NCBI GenBank assembly: GCA_019843655.1 | Contig: JACDQD010000002.1 | Span: forward strand, 6,024,585 to 6,088,584 | Reading direction: 5' to 3' | DNA length: 64,000 bases | Source of the DNA: Lethocerus indicus | Taxonomy: Eukaryota; Arthropoda; Insecta; Hemiptera; Belostomatidae | Shown here: positions 13,992 to 28,047 of the stretch, one piece after another | Layout of the letters: each line of letters begins with the position of its first letter | Position numbering within the stretch: the stretch's first letter is position 1 | Translations under genes and position numbers: made by a program | Notes under the pieces: model-generated | The model's database searches: none | What the model was told of the DNA's origin: nothing | What the model saw: only the letters and a program-made list of their open reading frames with translations

Positions 13992-16900
13992 AGACTCTCA
14001 ATTATTACGACCGTCGAAAAGAAAATAACGTCCAACTCTGTCCAGCCTGCCCAGATTTCCGGTGCCCGTTATCGAGATCCGTACATAAGCTAATTTGAAA
14101 AATAATAATAAGTGCTGTGTGAAGCGGTGGTCTTAGCCCAGCCTTACAGCTACCCCATTTATATGCTCGCCGTTCAATTAGACGAAAATTCAATTATGCA
14201 AATTATCCCGAAGCATTAATTATACATATATACCGTCTGACGATATATAGGAAGACGTGTATAAACGAAAAATTATAAAGTCGATCGAGTAGAATAACAC
14301 CCTGTTCAAATACATTTGATTTTTATTGGATTCTGACAACTATAATATTATATTTCATAATTTAACGCTTATATATCTGGGGGGGAAGGGGAATTCAGAA
14401 CTTACATGCGAACACAATTTTTATATGCGAATAATCCACGCGATATTGTAACGATAATGGTCTCCGGTTCACGCTTTATATTTCACCGGTGTAATAAGAT
14501 AAATCTCCAATCGAGATGTAGAGCGGAGGGCTGTTCGCACTTGTCGGACTCGCATTAACACTTGGGGCGCGAGAACTAAATAGATTGAACGTGCGATATC
14601 CGTTGTGCAATTGCTCAATCTTGACCCCGTTCGCCGGGCATTTAAGTTGGCCAGGAGGCTTTCGCCGCCTTCCGCCTGACATTCCGCCACCGTTTTTATA
14701 ATATTAGCCACACCACTCTCAGCGAGGTCGGAATAAAATTAGTAACATCGATCGATTAAATTAATATAACGTTATGGCGCCAGTTTACTTTGAAGCTTGC
14801 AGAACTTGAATGATTCAAACAAGCGGAGAAGTGAGTCACCCGGTTAAGAAGGAGTACCACAGATGAAGTCATTGGACGAAAAAAAAGAGTGCGTACAAAT
14901 ATAGAAAAACTGAGAGATATGTAGAACGAATTGGAAGGCCGCGAAGACAGAAATGAAAAGTGATTGGAGAAAAATAGCGGACAGAAATTGAAGGATAAAA
15001 AGAGCGCACTTATTAAATGATTTTTAGCCCGAAGGTCTGAGTAAAGTGAACGGTCAAGGCGGAATCTTAATTGACATTTCACGTATTGTTGTAAAGTAGT
15101 CGTTGTTGGTTGGAAAAAGTGAAAAATGCCGTCCGTGTGGGGTGTATTGGGAGGGAATCGCGCCAAGGTCGGCTATATAATAATAATAATATGTGCACCC
15201 TTTTTCAGAAAGGAATTATAGCGTGTTGAAATCCTCAGCTCGCAGCTTACTTAACCCGGTTCCGCGTCATTTTTCCATGACGCATACCGTTGACATTGGT
15301 TAAACATCGGACTCAGTTTTTCAATTTCCACGATCCCCCCCCCACACCCCCGTTTCGTGTTCCTCTACGCCGGTTTCGCAATCCGGTCGTCTAACACGAG
15401 AGCGCCAACTACAGGTTATAAAGTGGTCGTCAGATTTCATATAGGTTCATGAAACATAGCTCCCTGCCTCAAGTTACGTTATAATGTCGCTAATATTAGC
15501 GATTTACATTAGTTGTACTGTCGAATGGGTACAGTCTGGCGTCGAGATTCCGTTAGCGGAGAGTTAGTAAGAGAATGGTGGCGAGAGAGTGAGGGAGCTG
15601 AGGGACTAACATGTGATAGGGGCTATCACGTGCTGTCCCCGTCCCCCTCTCAATTATCAGCCTGTGCCAGTTCAACCGAACCGGCCAGTAATTCCTCCTC
15701 TCCTACAGTTCTTCCTGCCCTAATCCTATTAATACTTTCGTAACTTTATAAGAGCTATTGGTCAACGAACTGAAAGACTTATTTGACCTGCAGACAATTA
15801 GAAATACGATATATTACAAATTCCTTCTTACAGTTACGAATATGGAGCCGTTTACGGTTACTAACTCGGCCTGTCTTCAGTAACCTTAATCCCCTGGCAG
15901 AACCACGAGTAATTTCACTCAGGAATATATCATTTATTTATTATAGTTTTCGTATAATGGCATTCCGTGCTAGACTGACGGTTAGTACAGACGCTCGGCT
16001 TGTAACAGAATAAAGCGAAAAAGACCCGACGGAATCTCCTCTCCTCGTGCCGAGAACTTACTATCGGTGGCGGATATGCACAATCTCCAGCAATCCTTCG
16101 GCAATTTGCGACGATATAAAATTTTCGCCCAGCACGTGCACCGTTCAACCGGTATCATTTAGAGGGGTGGTTGTGGAGGAAGGCAGGTACCGCTTATTAT
16201 ACAAATTTGCATTCAATCTAAAGGATTAACGCAATACTCGTGCATCTCCCGTATTGCATCTTCGAGTGAGAGTGGGCTACCTTCGGTCACGATTGCACAT
16301 CCATTATGCCCAGCCAAGTAATAGTTCGAAACGGAGACCACTTTCCAGCGTCGGGGGAAAGTGTCGGGAAAATCGTGTCCAGGAACCCATTTCTATTTGC
16401 CCATTGTAATTGCCGAGGTTGCCCGACTGCCCGCCCTGCAAGCACATTCCCAGTAACTCAATCTTTGCAGATTATCGCCCGAATAAACAAGGTAAAAAGT
16501 CATAAGGAAGTTATACCGACCGAGTAGGAGTGAACAATCTACAAACGTCAACTATCCGATATCGAAGAAGTACATTACAGCCAACGTAATATTGAAGCCC
16601 ATTATTTTTGCGTCTGCCCATCATGATCGGCCAATATGTTCCATTCGATAATAAAAAGAAGTTAGACAGCGTCGGGAAATAATATTCAAGTGTTGGAGTA
16701 TCATTACATTAGTTTCTCATCAGGGTACAATTCTCGAAATATTGGATCACGTTTAAGACATATGAAATGATATAATTCAATTCATTTTGATTGCTCTCGA
16801 AAACTGGTCTGCCTTATCGGGGGAATGAATATTCCGAAAAGATATACTTATGCGACAAACTAATAAAAAACCCCGTATCAGCAGAAATTACACAATCCGT

Positions 16901-17535
16901 TATCATACATATTAAAACAATTTTTTCCATATGTTTCTTATTTTGATTCCTTATGTATCTTTCCAACATTCCTATTGAAATTCTACGTCCACCTAAAATG
17001 ATGCGTTACATTTCAGATAGATAAATCGAACAAATGGACCATAACATCGATAGATTGTCACTATTTGTAGGTAATTATTTTTCCTCTGAATTATGAGAGA
17101 GAATTGCTATTTTTACTCGTTGGATTGAAAGGGCTAACATCAACAGCTAGTTTAATGAATGCGATATTTCTGGAAGTCCCTCGATATTGGTTAAAGGTCG
17201 GAGGTGATATGTGGGTTTCTCAAGGGCGTCACACACAACCCATTTGTGGATCACTGGGTCACCTGCTGACCTTACAATCGTTTAGGTCCCTCGGCTAAAT
17301 CTTTAACCTTGCCGCATGATAATCTAACCCAAATAGTCTGTACGCTCTCGATCGCTAAATCCGGAGCCAGTGTGAAAATGAACCGAGAGTGAGGTCTCAT
17401 TTGAGTAAACAATCTGTAAGACGAAGTATACAAAACGCCAGACGTTTTTATTATTCCAGTCTGTTTTTTCTTAGAAATTGTCATAACAGTACAGTCTTGT
17501 GGTCCTCGACCTTCCAAAGGCTTTGGTTTCTTCCT

Positions 17536-17553
17536 CTCGCCATCTTCAGTAGC
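17536..17553 (-). mobile_element. 18-bp relic of the hammerhead-like end
   Basis: Eighteen consecutive bases match the stem I/box 1/stem II part of the dispersed element end. The GAAA half is absent. Probably a remnant of an old insertion; a chance match of this length within 64 kb is unlikely. Confidence 0.4.
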
Positions 17554-20500
17554 CTCTCGTGGCCAGATTAGTCCATCTATCTATGAATAATATGATATGA
17601 TTCGCAATAATTATACACAAAATTATTTATACCTTGTAATTAATCCTTAATTGGTTATCACCACAATTTAACCGAGTACAGGTCTCACTGTATCTTGAAG
17701 TTTTTTGTACGGTAAGTCAAGCTCTGCTGCACCTTTGCTGTAGGCACTTTTTAGCTCCAGCCCACTCGAGGGCCCATCTCAACTTTTCCCTCAAAGAAGG
17801 CATCGGAGACGAAATTGGATGCTCGGCAACCCGAGTGGTACCAGTTGTTAGTTCACCAACTCTCTTCCCCACTCGTCATATACCGATGTGAACTTCACTT
17901 TTGTGTTTCGGTTAACCCTGTTGACGGAGACGGACTGGATTCACTACCGTCTAAAATAGAGTTGAAAGCCTGAAAAAAATGATATATTTAAAATGAAAGG
18001 AATTATAAACACACGGATGTAAACTGGATTTGTGTCAAGGTTGAAATAATTGTAAATCATCAAGACGTATAATACTTTCGAAAAAGGATTCGATTTCGAA
18101 ATGAAATACAGTTTTTATACTATCGATACATTTGTTAACTTTTTTTTAGCAGTGTAAACGAGTTATTTCCAACCGTCCTCCATTACAGAAATACGGAGAG
18201 TAAACCTTTTTGTATGCAATGTCAAGATTGTTTTAACAGAACAGTTCATTTTCGTTTAACAGTTATATAGTTGAAGGCCAATAGTTTCGCAGTTGATTGC
18301 TGAATTGGTTATCCAGTTTTCACTGCTACAAACGGACGTCTGTAAATTTATGAGTTGTCCCCTTTTCTAGTCACACCGCTTATTTTACGGTTCTCGTGTT
18401 AAAAGACAGACAGATATTGCCCGCTAATACATACATCACAAACGTATCTCCAATATGTAAGATTAAATAATTATGTTGTCGCAATAAATGTGCTCATTTA
18501 CCCTTCTTTTCGTAGACAATTGTATGAGATAAGCAGTTATAAATTTATATTTTAGTTAATCGTCACGTCTTCGGGAATAATATCCGTTTATTTACAATTC
18601 TCGAACAGTCACAGATATCCGAGTTATACCTACCTGCCCCGGCTTTTACGCTCGCTCCAATCAGTTTAGTGTTTTTTGTTATTTTTACTTCTTGCTACCT
18701 TCATTGCCACAATAGTGCCAGTTCAAATCCCTGTAAGAGTGAAAATAATTTTGATTCTCACAAACTAATTTGTGATAATATTCGATAGTTTATGAACTTA
18801 ATATTAAAATGTTTTCTATATATTGTTTGCCTATAGAAAATCAGTCGAAGGCAATGACCGTTTGTCTCCTCTTGAATAACCTTTGTATACTACAAAAGGC
18901 GTGATTCCCTATATGGTATTCGTAGTATATGGTCGACTAGTAAACTGAACGCTGGTTCAGAGCTCATAATATACACGATGCCTACTATATATTTAGCTTT
19001 AACTACCCACTCGGCTCTGGGCGTCCTTATGACCCTGTTCGCAATTTCCCGAGAAATTTAATGCGTCACATTTCTTAAAATTTATAATTGATTTATAAAC
19101 GCACGCGAGAACAGTGAACGCGGCGAGAAACATAACGAAGCAGCCTTTTATTGAACAAAGTATGTTGAATATGGTTCCGGGTCGTTTGGTCGGCTATCAG
19201 ATCGTGGAAGGACTCTCCGGTGTTATTTTTCAAAAAGCGTTCGTGTAGCATTGGCGTCCCAACTGTGCTGTGGAACAGCGGGGGCGTCTGTCGCAACACA
19301 GGAAACATTTTAAAATTGCGACATCTTCACTAACTGAGGTCAAGCGCTGGCCCCGCCATCATCACAACTCCCTCTTGCCACGCTCCTCTCCCTCTGCGTC
19401 TGTTCACAATCACCCAACAAGTAATACATACACCTATATGTATTATTTATATTAAATACAACGCGGAACCCCACTCGGATAGAGCGCAGGATATGTTATC
19501 GGAAGTCCACCTTTATGTTCGTATAATTTATAAAAGGATAATAAAGGAGTCGAGTAAAAGACCCCGGTCGTGCCCCGAAGGATATTTCTGTGTTATTATT
19601 CAGAGGTACCTTTCTTAATTTATATATATGCATACATAATTTTTCCCCGATCTAATACTTGAGTACTAGTCTAAAACATGACGCTTTCCCGGATTTGGCC
19701 GCACACGTTTTAGGCTCCCCGAAAAAACAGATTTTTCAGCAGTTTTACAGTCAAATTTTTATGCTTTACCCTGCGAAGTCGGGGGGACAGTGCCAAATTG
19801 ACTCGGAAAATTAGACTTTAAAACGACCGTACTCATTTATAGTTTAATGTACGGGATAAGATATAGCTGGCGGACGCCAGAATAGAACTCCGAACTTACT
19901 CGCACGGCAGTAAATAAGCGCAAGTACCCACTTCAAACCGATTACCCACCGATTGCCGATTTATTAAATCTAGACGCATACCAAGTGCCTCATATTAATA
20001 GAACAATGATAAGACCGAAAATATGTATATTACATCGTGTTACAGTGGATGACAAAATAAGTACTCAATGAGAATAAAATTGCAATGATGAACATCCTTT
20101 GTTCTGAAGCGGACTGAAAATGAGAACTTTGCATTTTATACTGGGTCGCCGATAAAGCAGTAATAAATATTTAAATATATTTATGCATAGGGTGTAATCT
20201 GGTTTTTGGATAGACTTACGACGAAAAGTTTTTTCGTTTTCTGGCTTTTAAACTGATGAATATAAACAAGGATCTGTCTGGAAAACACTTTTTAGAATTG
20301 TAAAATTCGGCTACTCGCGCTCGACTCGGAAAATGCAAACCGGAATTGATTTGGTTCGGACAGAGGGCCTGGCATCCGAGGAGATTGAGTAATGGCAGTC
20401 TGCAGTCACTTTTCTGCTGATCATTGGGCAAGTTTTCCGCGAAGTTTTCGCAAGCCCGCACCGATCTGAGGACAGGTTCACGAGGCACTCCGATACCGGG

Positions 20501-21331
20501 AAGCGTCGGGCGAGCATGATTACTCATGCTAATTCTCAAACCACTTCCTCGTTATGAAGCTTATCAAACAGGCCCCCTTCCTGTCCCTTGTCTGATCGCA
20601 CTGAACTCTTTTGTCTGACTGCACATTTAATTTCAGTTTAAAGGTTTCTTAATAACATAGAGAAGAGTAACTAACGAAAGCTATTATTAACTAGTGACAC
20701 AACTTTGCTAATTCTATGCACGGTTTCAATATTTAAAGTACTTTTTCGCATAAATAATACTTGGAGGGTAATTATTTATTTCATTGACTATTTATTTGTT
20801 CTAAACGGTTTGAGGGAAACTCCTCCAAACCAAACATCCGGGAATATATCTGAGTAAAAAAGAGCCCTCGTCTGACGAATACTTCTAAAGAAAAATATAC
20901 TGTGTGGAACGCCGTACGAAAGGTTCTCAGATTGTTTAACTGTCTGTAAACCTTAATTTGAAATTGAATTAGAAATCTGTTTGGTAATTAGTGTCATGGG
21001 GACGGCACTGAGTTCGGGCCCCCGATATGGGGAGGGGCAAAACGGGACGCCGGTGTACTGAATGCTCAACAGATCGCCGAGGTTGTTACTCGACCGCGAT
21101 TAGAGATTAATTCCAAACCTAGGTTTTTTCTCCGCTGTTTCGCGTATATAAATAAAACTGTTGCATTTTTGTATTGTCCCGAAGCCAATTTTTCGTCAAC
21201 GTTGGCTCCGGCCGCCGACCGTTTGGACAATTGTCCGCCCCCGGAGCCAACATAATTTGAATGGAATAGTTTACGGATTAAATTTCATTACGGCAGAATC
21301 CAAATCAGGGGCGTACTCCCATTTTACGATC

Positions 21332-21357
21332 GTCTACAGAGATCATATTCTGTAGAC
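21332..21357. repeat. Hairpin, 9-bp perfect stem
   Basis: GTCTACAGA is followed after eight bases by TCTGTAGAC. No gene context explains it. Confidence 0.6.
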
Positions 21358-23706
21358 CCTGTCTCGGTACTTCTCAGTTAGACTTGAAGATTTGCGTTTA
21401 ACTGCTCATAGCTCCAAGACGACTTAACTGAGACGAGCTTGTCAGATTATGAATAATTGATTAACAAAAGGCTTTTGGTCGTGCCCGTGACTCTTAACTA
21501 AATTTTGAAGGTTAAAATTTTAACGGTTACGATTTTCCGAAGTTAATTCAGGATACAAATCTGCACAGACACCGGATACATGAACTTGTCAGATGCGCTA
21601 AATTCCAAAGGAAACGGATCCCTCAAGATCCTTCCAAGGACGACCTGCTAATCCATGCATCGTGTTTTTTTCTCCTTTCTTGTCCGTCTCACGTGTCACG
21701 TTCTGTAATTCCATACCGCCGAGAGACAATAAATGTTTAGCTCGCGATTGTGTCAGAAATTATTGGATTGTATATCTGTCGGGAAATGGACACACCGTTT
21801 TACCTATCGTTTCACCCGACACCTGTCCGTTTCGCTGTTAGAGTCGTGTATCTGACTCTGAGTAGGTGTCGAACGCCCGCATTACACACATTCGATAGAT
21901 GATATATTAGCCGACAAAATCATGCTGGTGCATGCCGAAATCCGTCAGTGGACAGAATGGAAAATGGTTTTGGCGCAAAATGTCCTCACACATTCGAACG
22001 GACTCGCGGGAATGGTTCGTCCCACGCGAGTTTGGTTCGTTCATCTACAACACATATCCCGATTACACATTAAATTTTACATCAGTGGTCCAGCTTTTAG
22101 TAGTAATCTGGGAGACTATATTCAATTAACGATGAACATTTTTTCCGAATCTCCCCCAACTCGGGTCTTCCGGCTACAAATAGTGTTAGGGAGGAAGGAA
22201 CGGTAGTATTTGGAAAAGGCCACACCTTTTCATGCCTCATTCAACACAAAATTCAAGTTATTATTATGTTACACGTTAAGCTACAGATAAGTCAGGTACA
22301 TTTCGCTTCTAATTAAAGCTCGGAGAAATCCGCGCTGTCGCGCTTAAGCGTGGAGCGCGGGATCCAGAGTACAGGTGGACTTGTAGTAAGCCCGAAAGAC
22401 CAATTCTTGCGAAATAGACCCTGACTACATTTTAGGCGTACATTTTCGTTTATCCGCCTGTAGGCGTTTACGCAATTTGATGCCGCATTAAGTAAGATTT
22501 TTGTCCCGCGTGTGGGCTGGTTGTGAAAGAAACGCGAACGCCGTCCGCCCCCATTTGTCATTAATATTGGCCCCCGGCCGGCGGCCAACTGCTCAAATTA
22601 TTCAATCCGACGCCCAAGGTCGCCATCGCTTTTTCTCCCCCCCCCCGCGGGCGACAACTCGAACACCGTTCGAACTGTTTAAAGCGCGCAGACATCTTGT
22701 GCAAATCGGCAACAGGCCGAGTAGGCGTCAATTTTCATTCCTTTCCAGGCTCAATCTCACAGCAGACAGAGTTTTCTATATACGGGCTTTCTTTAAAACG
22801 TTCACCCCATTGGTCCCGAATGTTCTGAACTAACCATAATTCGTACCAGCTGCAACTAATGCCCTGGATTGGGCGACATACTGTCGATCTGGATGAGGAC
22901 AACATTTCTTCAGAATGATGAAATACATTCCAATACTCGAGACATCGAGTACGCTTCTTAAATAATTTCAGAAAATTATAGTAGGAAAAAACGTTACGGG
23001 GCGCCTTTATTTTGTTTTTATTTCATAAAACTTTGTGCTAAACTGGCACCCGAATTCCTAATTTTAAATAAACGGACCGTATTATATTGGGTGAAATTAA
23101 TAGCTGGTTTTTTTATCGTCCGATTGTGACCGTGCCAAAAATCATCTGGACGCGGCCATAAAATAGGCGCTGTACAAGTTGGTGTTGTTGCCAGGCGCTA
23201 TAGGACCTGTCAGGACGGCGGAAAAATATATAATTCTCTTCAGAAATTGCAAGAAAACTCTTGCAAAGAGTAAACAATCTTAAAACACTAAATCTATTCG
23301 AACTGGACGCACATTTGATCCGGATCAGTCGGAGCTCGAACTGCTGTAGACGAAATTAGAAGACCAATTACCCGGCCGCAGAATGTAAACAGCGATTATA
23401 CAGTTGCCGCCTAAATTGTATATACAGTCGTGGATGGAAATTCATTGGGGCCGTCGAGCAATTAAATATTCAATTCGACCGGCTTAAATAAAAGAGCACT
23501 CGTGTTGCGAAAGCGTGCCACTTGACAAGTGCGTACGTCCACTCGACGTTTCCTTATTTACGTTAATTAGGTGTGACTCGTCAATAATCAATTATATTTT
23601 ACCACATATGCATATAACGCGTTCGCAATATTTAAAATAAGAACAGCCCCGGGCAATCATTAACATAATGCTATCACTATACTGCAATTATTAATACTTT
23701 AAATTC

Positions 23707-23872
23707 TGGTATTGTGTATTTACGATCATAAACGTTTTCCAGGTGATCCAAAATTAATTGAAAAACGTTTATTTTTAGTAATCTACACATACATTTCTAC
23801 ACCAAACTCAGTGGGGCGCTAGTTTATCGGTGCTAACTCAACGAACGATTTGTGAAACTAGCACCTATCGAA
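23707..23872 (+). mobile_element. Fragment of the 70-bp-unit element with its unique terminal flank
   Basis: The first about 85 bp (TGGTATTGTGTATTTACGAT onward, including GATCATAAACGTTTTCC and TTTTAGTAATCTA) matches the reverse complement of about 38636-38727. It is followed by one partial 70-bp unit (GGGGCGCTAGTTTATCGGTG) and the closing motif CAACGAACGATTT...GTGAAACTAG. The two copies share the order unique flank, unit(s), closing motif, so this defines one end of the element that carries the 70-bp units. Confidence 0.65.
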
Positions 23873-26800
23873 TGAATTCCTTATGTTAGCGTTTTAGATT
23901 AAACCCGCATTACTTCAATTAGGAGAGTTGACCTTCCAAGTCTCTTCTAACTCCATTCACCGATTTCATTTTAAGTCAGTCCTGTTTTAGCTCGCCAACG
24001 TCATTTAAACTGCCTGCATATATATTTCATCGCATACTTTCGGATCATATTTATGATTTATGTGTACGCTGAGATGGAAGTTTCGTTCAGACACCTTCAG
24101 AGATATTTCTATTGAAAAAAAAATCGTTAACGGAACAATTTTAAATAAATCAATCTATACTGTATTTTATGAGAGATTCGGTGGGAGTCAGTGAGGTTCC
24201 ATTAAGAAATAATTTTCTTTTCTGGTCGGAAATCAATTATGAAATTGCTTTTTCGTTACACGCCGGTTGCCGGTGGGGCATCCTGTCTATGCTGTACTGT
24301 GTTACCTACGACACGTTCGTGTCTTTAAAATTTAAATGACCGTTACATATTAAATACACTTGACAGTATCAATCAAGTGTGGCATGATTGATGAGTGTTG
24401 ACACACAGTGAGGACCACCCAACGTGCATCTTAGAATGAAAAAAAGTTAAACGCCAAAACGTGTAAAGAAGTCTTATTCGAATAACCATGCTTCCTGAAC
24501 ATTCTAAGCCAACTGAGCACTTAATAAGGGAAATAATTGAAACCACCAGCTCTTTTTTGCTCAGAGTTCGGCAAATAAAAATATTATACTGATCGAGTAA
24601 TCAGAGATGAATTACTCATTGTTTTATTTTCTAGTAAGTACAATGTTTAGTGTCGAGGAACGTTTTTGTAATTGGCACGGGAAGAAAGGAAACTACACCG
24701 AGTTGCCATTTTTTATTCGGTAAATATGCCGGCCGCGTTGTCCTTGCCATTGTAAAATATTCGAACGTCATTTCGGCAGTCCTAAACGATCCCGAACACC
24801 GGCCTTGGGAGATAGCACGTCTACCGCCCTCCTCGGTTCGCTATTTAATTAGCGCCGTCCAACGCCATCTATCGGCTTCCTACTTCACATCCTCACACTT
24901 TCCTCGGGGCAAAATTCGTTTATATCTTTTCAATTCTGTTCAAAGCTAACACTTATAAAGCGATTCGCCCATTCGGACAAAGCCCAGAGCTCCCAGATAT
25001 TTGGCAGTAACTTGTTCTACCCATTTAGATCACGGGATACTTCGAGGGGGGGAGGTCTAAGGCTTTACAAACAAATACAACGACGGCATTTGAAACATTC
25101 GAATTGAAGTATGAATATAAAAATAAAGCCCAGCAGACACCTGCTGAATAATAATTGTAGCAGAAATGTAGGACGCGGTGAACCAGATTCTCACTTCTCT
25201 GGATTCTACAAGTTCTGAATATTCAGAACAGGATGAAAAATATTTAAAAACAAAAAAGTTTTATTTATAATTTCCGTATAAAGACTCCTCAGTATAGCGT
25301 CGTTCAAAGGATTTAAACAAAAATTCAATAGACAAAAAAAATGTCATAAATTCTACAGGGTAAAATAATCTAATGTTCGTAACTGATTAAAGTAATAAAC
25401 AATTTCAAATATCAATTCAATCACTCTGTTGCTATTGGTATTGGAATTATTACTGAACAAGAGGAATAGGGAAAGCACTGGGCGTGCCTAATCGTTTCCC
25501 AAGCCCGTAATCTTCTGAGGGTCGTATCTGAAACAGATCCGAGCGCCGATTAATTCACCGAACGCCTTTGTTGGCGCCAGTGAAAGGTTTAACATTGAAT
25601 CGTTAACGGTAAACATAATCTTCGCAGAAAAGCCGACCGATATAGAAGGGGAAGTTGTCTATAGTTCTTTTTCATTTCTCAAATCGAATCATCACTTGGA
25701 AACGAGCAAATTCAACTGTCCCGCATACGTCTCCTCGTTCGGAATCTTGTAACGTTTCGAAGATTTTCCCGCAAAAAATATTCTTATCTGGAAACTGATT
25801 TTGAATTTCGTTTGAAAAAAGTGGGAGAGCGGTGGAGATAAGGCAAGTGCTCTCTAGCGGCGGAGCGACCAACTACCAGAAGTGAACTTTACTAGTGAGC
25901 TGAACGCCAAAATAACAGGTCGTATTTTTGTACAAGTAAAACAACCGTAAGTTTTCCACACTGTTTACTTAGAATCAATTTTTGTTTCATTCCAGTTTTG
26001 GTATTCTATTTCGTCTTTACCGACATATATACAGACTTAGCTGGACCGTATAATTCGCAGTCGTCTTTTCACCTTCATTTCATGTTCATGACGACATTCA
26101 ACTTTGTTGACTACAATACAATTTGTACAATTGAAGTAAGTTGGTACCAGCAGGACTAAAACAACCTGCTTCGTTAGGGCACTATTCCACTGAATGTTTC
26201 AAAAATTAAGAATAGAATTGAGCGAGCATATTAAAGGCACTTTTGTCTGGCTTAACCTATAACATGTCTATTCCTGTTAATTAAAAGTGTTTTCGATTAA
26301 TTGTACGCATAATCGATTGTTTCAAAGACAACTGTTACTATATAATTTCCGTGGCAAAATCTAAGCAATGCTATTATTGAATATCATTGAAGTAAAAGGA
26401 CCAAACACAGGACCACCAGCGACTAATATTCAGTGTTAATTCTCCATGACAGTTAAATAAACTTAAAGTTGTATATTCTAGTTTAATAATCAATTAATAG
26501 AAAGTATTATACATTTTGATCACAATTCTTTCAACTCATTAAATTCCAGGCATGATGATACTGTCTCTCAATTACGGTCTTAATTGGTGTTATGTCACGT
26601 TCCAAATTAAGATCCAAGTAGGAACATCTGGTTATTTTTCTTATAACACATGATTAATTATATCCATGTATATCAGAGGGAAAACTGACCCGACTATTAC
26701 TATTATTAGTATAAAACTGAAATTTACAACAGACGCCTCTGAGTACAGATCAGATTCTTGTATAAACAGTCTTTAAGGTGATTCGGTGAGTTATACATCT

Positions 26801-27154
26801 GTATTTATTTCTTCTAATTAACATTGTACAATTGTCAATTCTATACTGGTTTCAAAGAGCAAAAGTACGCACAAAGCAGATAAAAACTTTTGTGGTTGAA
26901 ATTTAACCGCTAATTTTAATCTGACATGTATAACCTAGAACGAAAAAGAGATATGCACTATGATATTTTCTTTTCTTTGATTTCTTAAAATAATAATTAT
27001 TCAGTATCTTCGATTGGAAAAATTCAACTCCCTTACTAGTTGACTCCCAGAATAGATCGTTCGGCTGTTTTGACTCAGGCCTATTAATATATTTCACTAT
27101 TAATGTTATATTTTACAAGATTTTGTACTCTTCAGTGTGATTCTACACATGTTT

Positions 27155-27156
<2 letters not shown>
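23873..27156. other. Non-genic stretch
   Basis: No gene seen. Open frames up to 99 codons (for example 24650-24949) lack recognisable motifs and splice context. The sequence becomes more AT-rich toward the microsatellite at its right end. Confidence 0.5.
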
Positions 27157-27206
<50 letters not shown>

Positions 27207-27232
27207 CATACATACATACATATGTATGTAAT
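27157..27232. repeat. (TA)n then (CATA)n compound microsatellite
   Basis: About 46 bp of TA repeat passes directly into CATA repeats. It ends only about 28 bp before the 70-bp tandem array, so it may be part of the element that seeded the array. Confidence 0.9.
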
Positions 27233-27260
27233 TACAATTATGTATGTAAAGTACAAACGT

Positions 27261-28047
27261 ACTTTAATTAAGTACATTTCCGCACCACCCTCAGGGGGCG
27301 CTAGTTTATCGGCGCAAGTGCACCAAACGAACTTTAGTTAAGTGCATTTCCGCACCACCCTCAGGGGGCGCTAGTTTATCGGTACAAGTGCACCAAACGA
27401 ACTTTAGTTAAGTACATTTCCGCACCACCCTCAGGGGGGCGCCAGTTTATCGGCGCAAGCGCACCAAACGAACTTTAGTTAAGTACATTTCCGCACCACC
27501 CTCAGGGGGCGCTAGTTTATCGGTGCAAGTGCACCAAACGAACTTTAGTTAAGTACATTTCCGCACCACCCTCAGGGGGGCGCCAGTTTATCGGCGCAAG
27601 TGCACCAAACGAACTTTAGTTAAGTACATTTCCGCACCACCCTCAGGGGGGCGCCAGTTTATCGGCGCAAGCGCACCAAACGAACTTTAGTTAAGTACAT
27701 TTCCGCACCACCCTCAGGGGGGCGCTAGTTTATCGGCGCAAGCGCACCAAACGAACTTTAGTTAAGTACATTTCCGCACCACCCTCAGGGGGGCGCCAGT
27801 TTATCGGCGCAAGCGCACCAAACGAACTTTAGTTAAGTACATTTCCGCACCACCCTCAGGGGGCGCTAGTTTATCGGTGCAAGTGCACCAAACGAACTTT
27901 AGTTAAGTACATTTCCGCACCACCCTCAGGGGGGCGCTAGTTTATCGGCGCAAGCGCACCAAACGAACTTTAGTTAAGTACATTTCCGCACCACACTCAG
28001 GGGGGCGCTAGTTTATGGGTGCAAGTGCACTCAACGAACGATTTTTG
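27261..28047 (+). repeat. Tandem array, 11 units of 70/71 bp
   Basis: Units start with ACTTTA(G)TTAAGTACATTT at 27261, 27331, 27401, 27472, 27542, 27613, 27684, 27755, 27826, 27896 and 27967. The 70/71-bp difference comes from five or six G in the CTCAGGGGG run. Units fall into subtypes by that G run, GCTAG versus GCCAG, and GGTGCAAGTG versus GGCGCAAGCG; similar blocks recur, suggesting amplification in multi-unit steps. The last unit departs (CACACTCAG, then CTCAACGAACGATTTTTG) and matches the closing motif of the dispersed single units, so the array looks like an expanded internal part of a transposable element. No open frame runs through it. Confidence 0.95.

Larger units (their letters stand above)
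13108..23706. other. Long non-genic stretch
   Basis: No protein gene recognised. Longer open frames (for instance minus strand 14756-15166) have low-complexity Phe/Ser-rich translations and no splice context. Two short palindromes are listed separately. An 18-bp exact match to the hammerhead-like end (17536-17553) is the only trace of the dispersed family. Several CCAAT, TAATTA and ATGCAAAT-like words occur, but single words of this length carry no weight. Confidence 0.5.

Noticed and set aside
14756..15166. 136-codon open frame on the minus strand
   Set aside because: Low-complexity Phe/Ser/Leu translation, no motif, no neighbouring exons. Likely chance.
18640..18760. B-box-like word (GTTCAAATCCC) suggesting a tRNA gene
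   Set aside because: No A box at the right distance and no acceptor-stem pairing.
23500..23545. CACTTGACAAGTG palindrome as a paired NK-homeobox site
   Set aside because: Short words of this type are expected by chance in 64 kb, and there is no linked target gene in view.
27261..28047. CRISPR-like array
   Set aside because: Units are contiguous without variable spacers, and the genome is eukaryotic. It is a simple tandem array.
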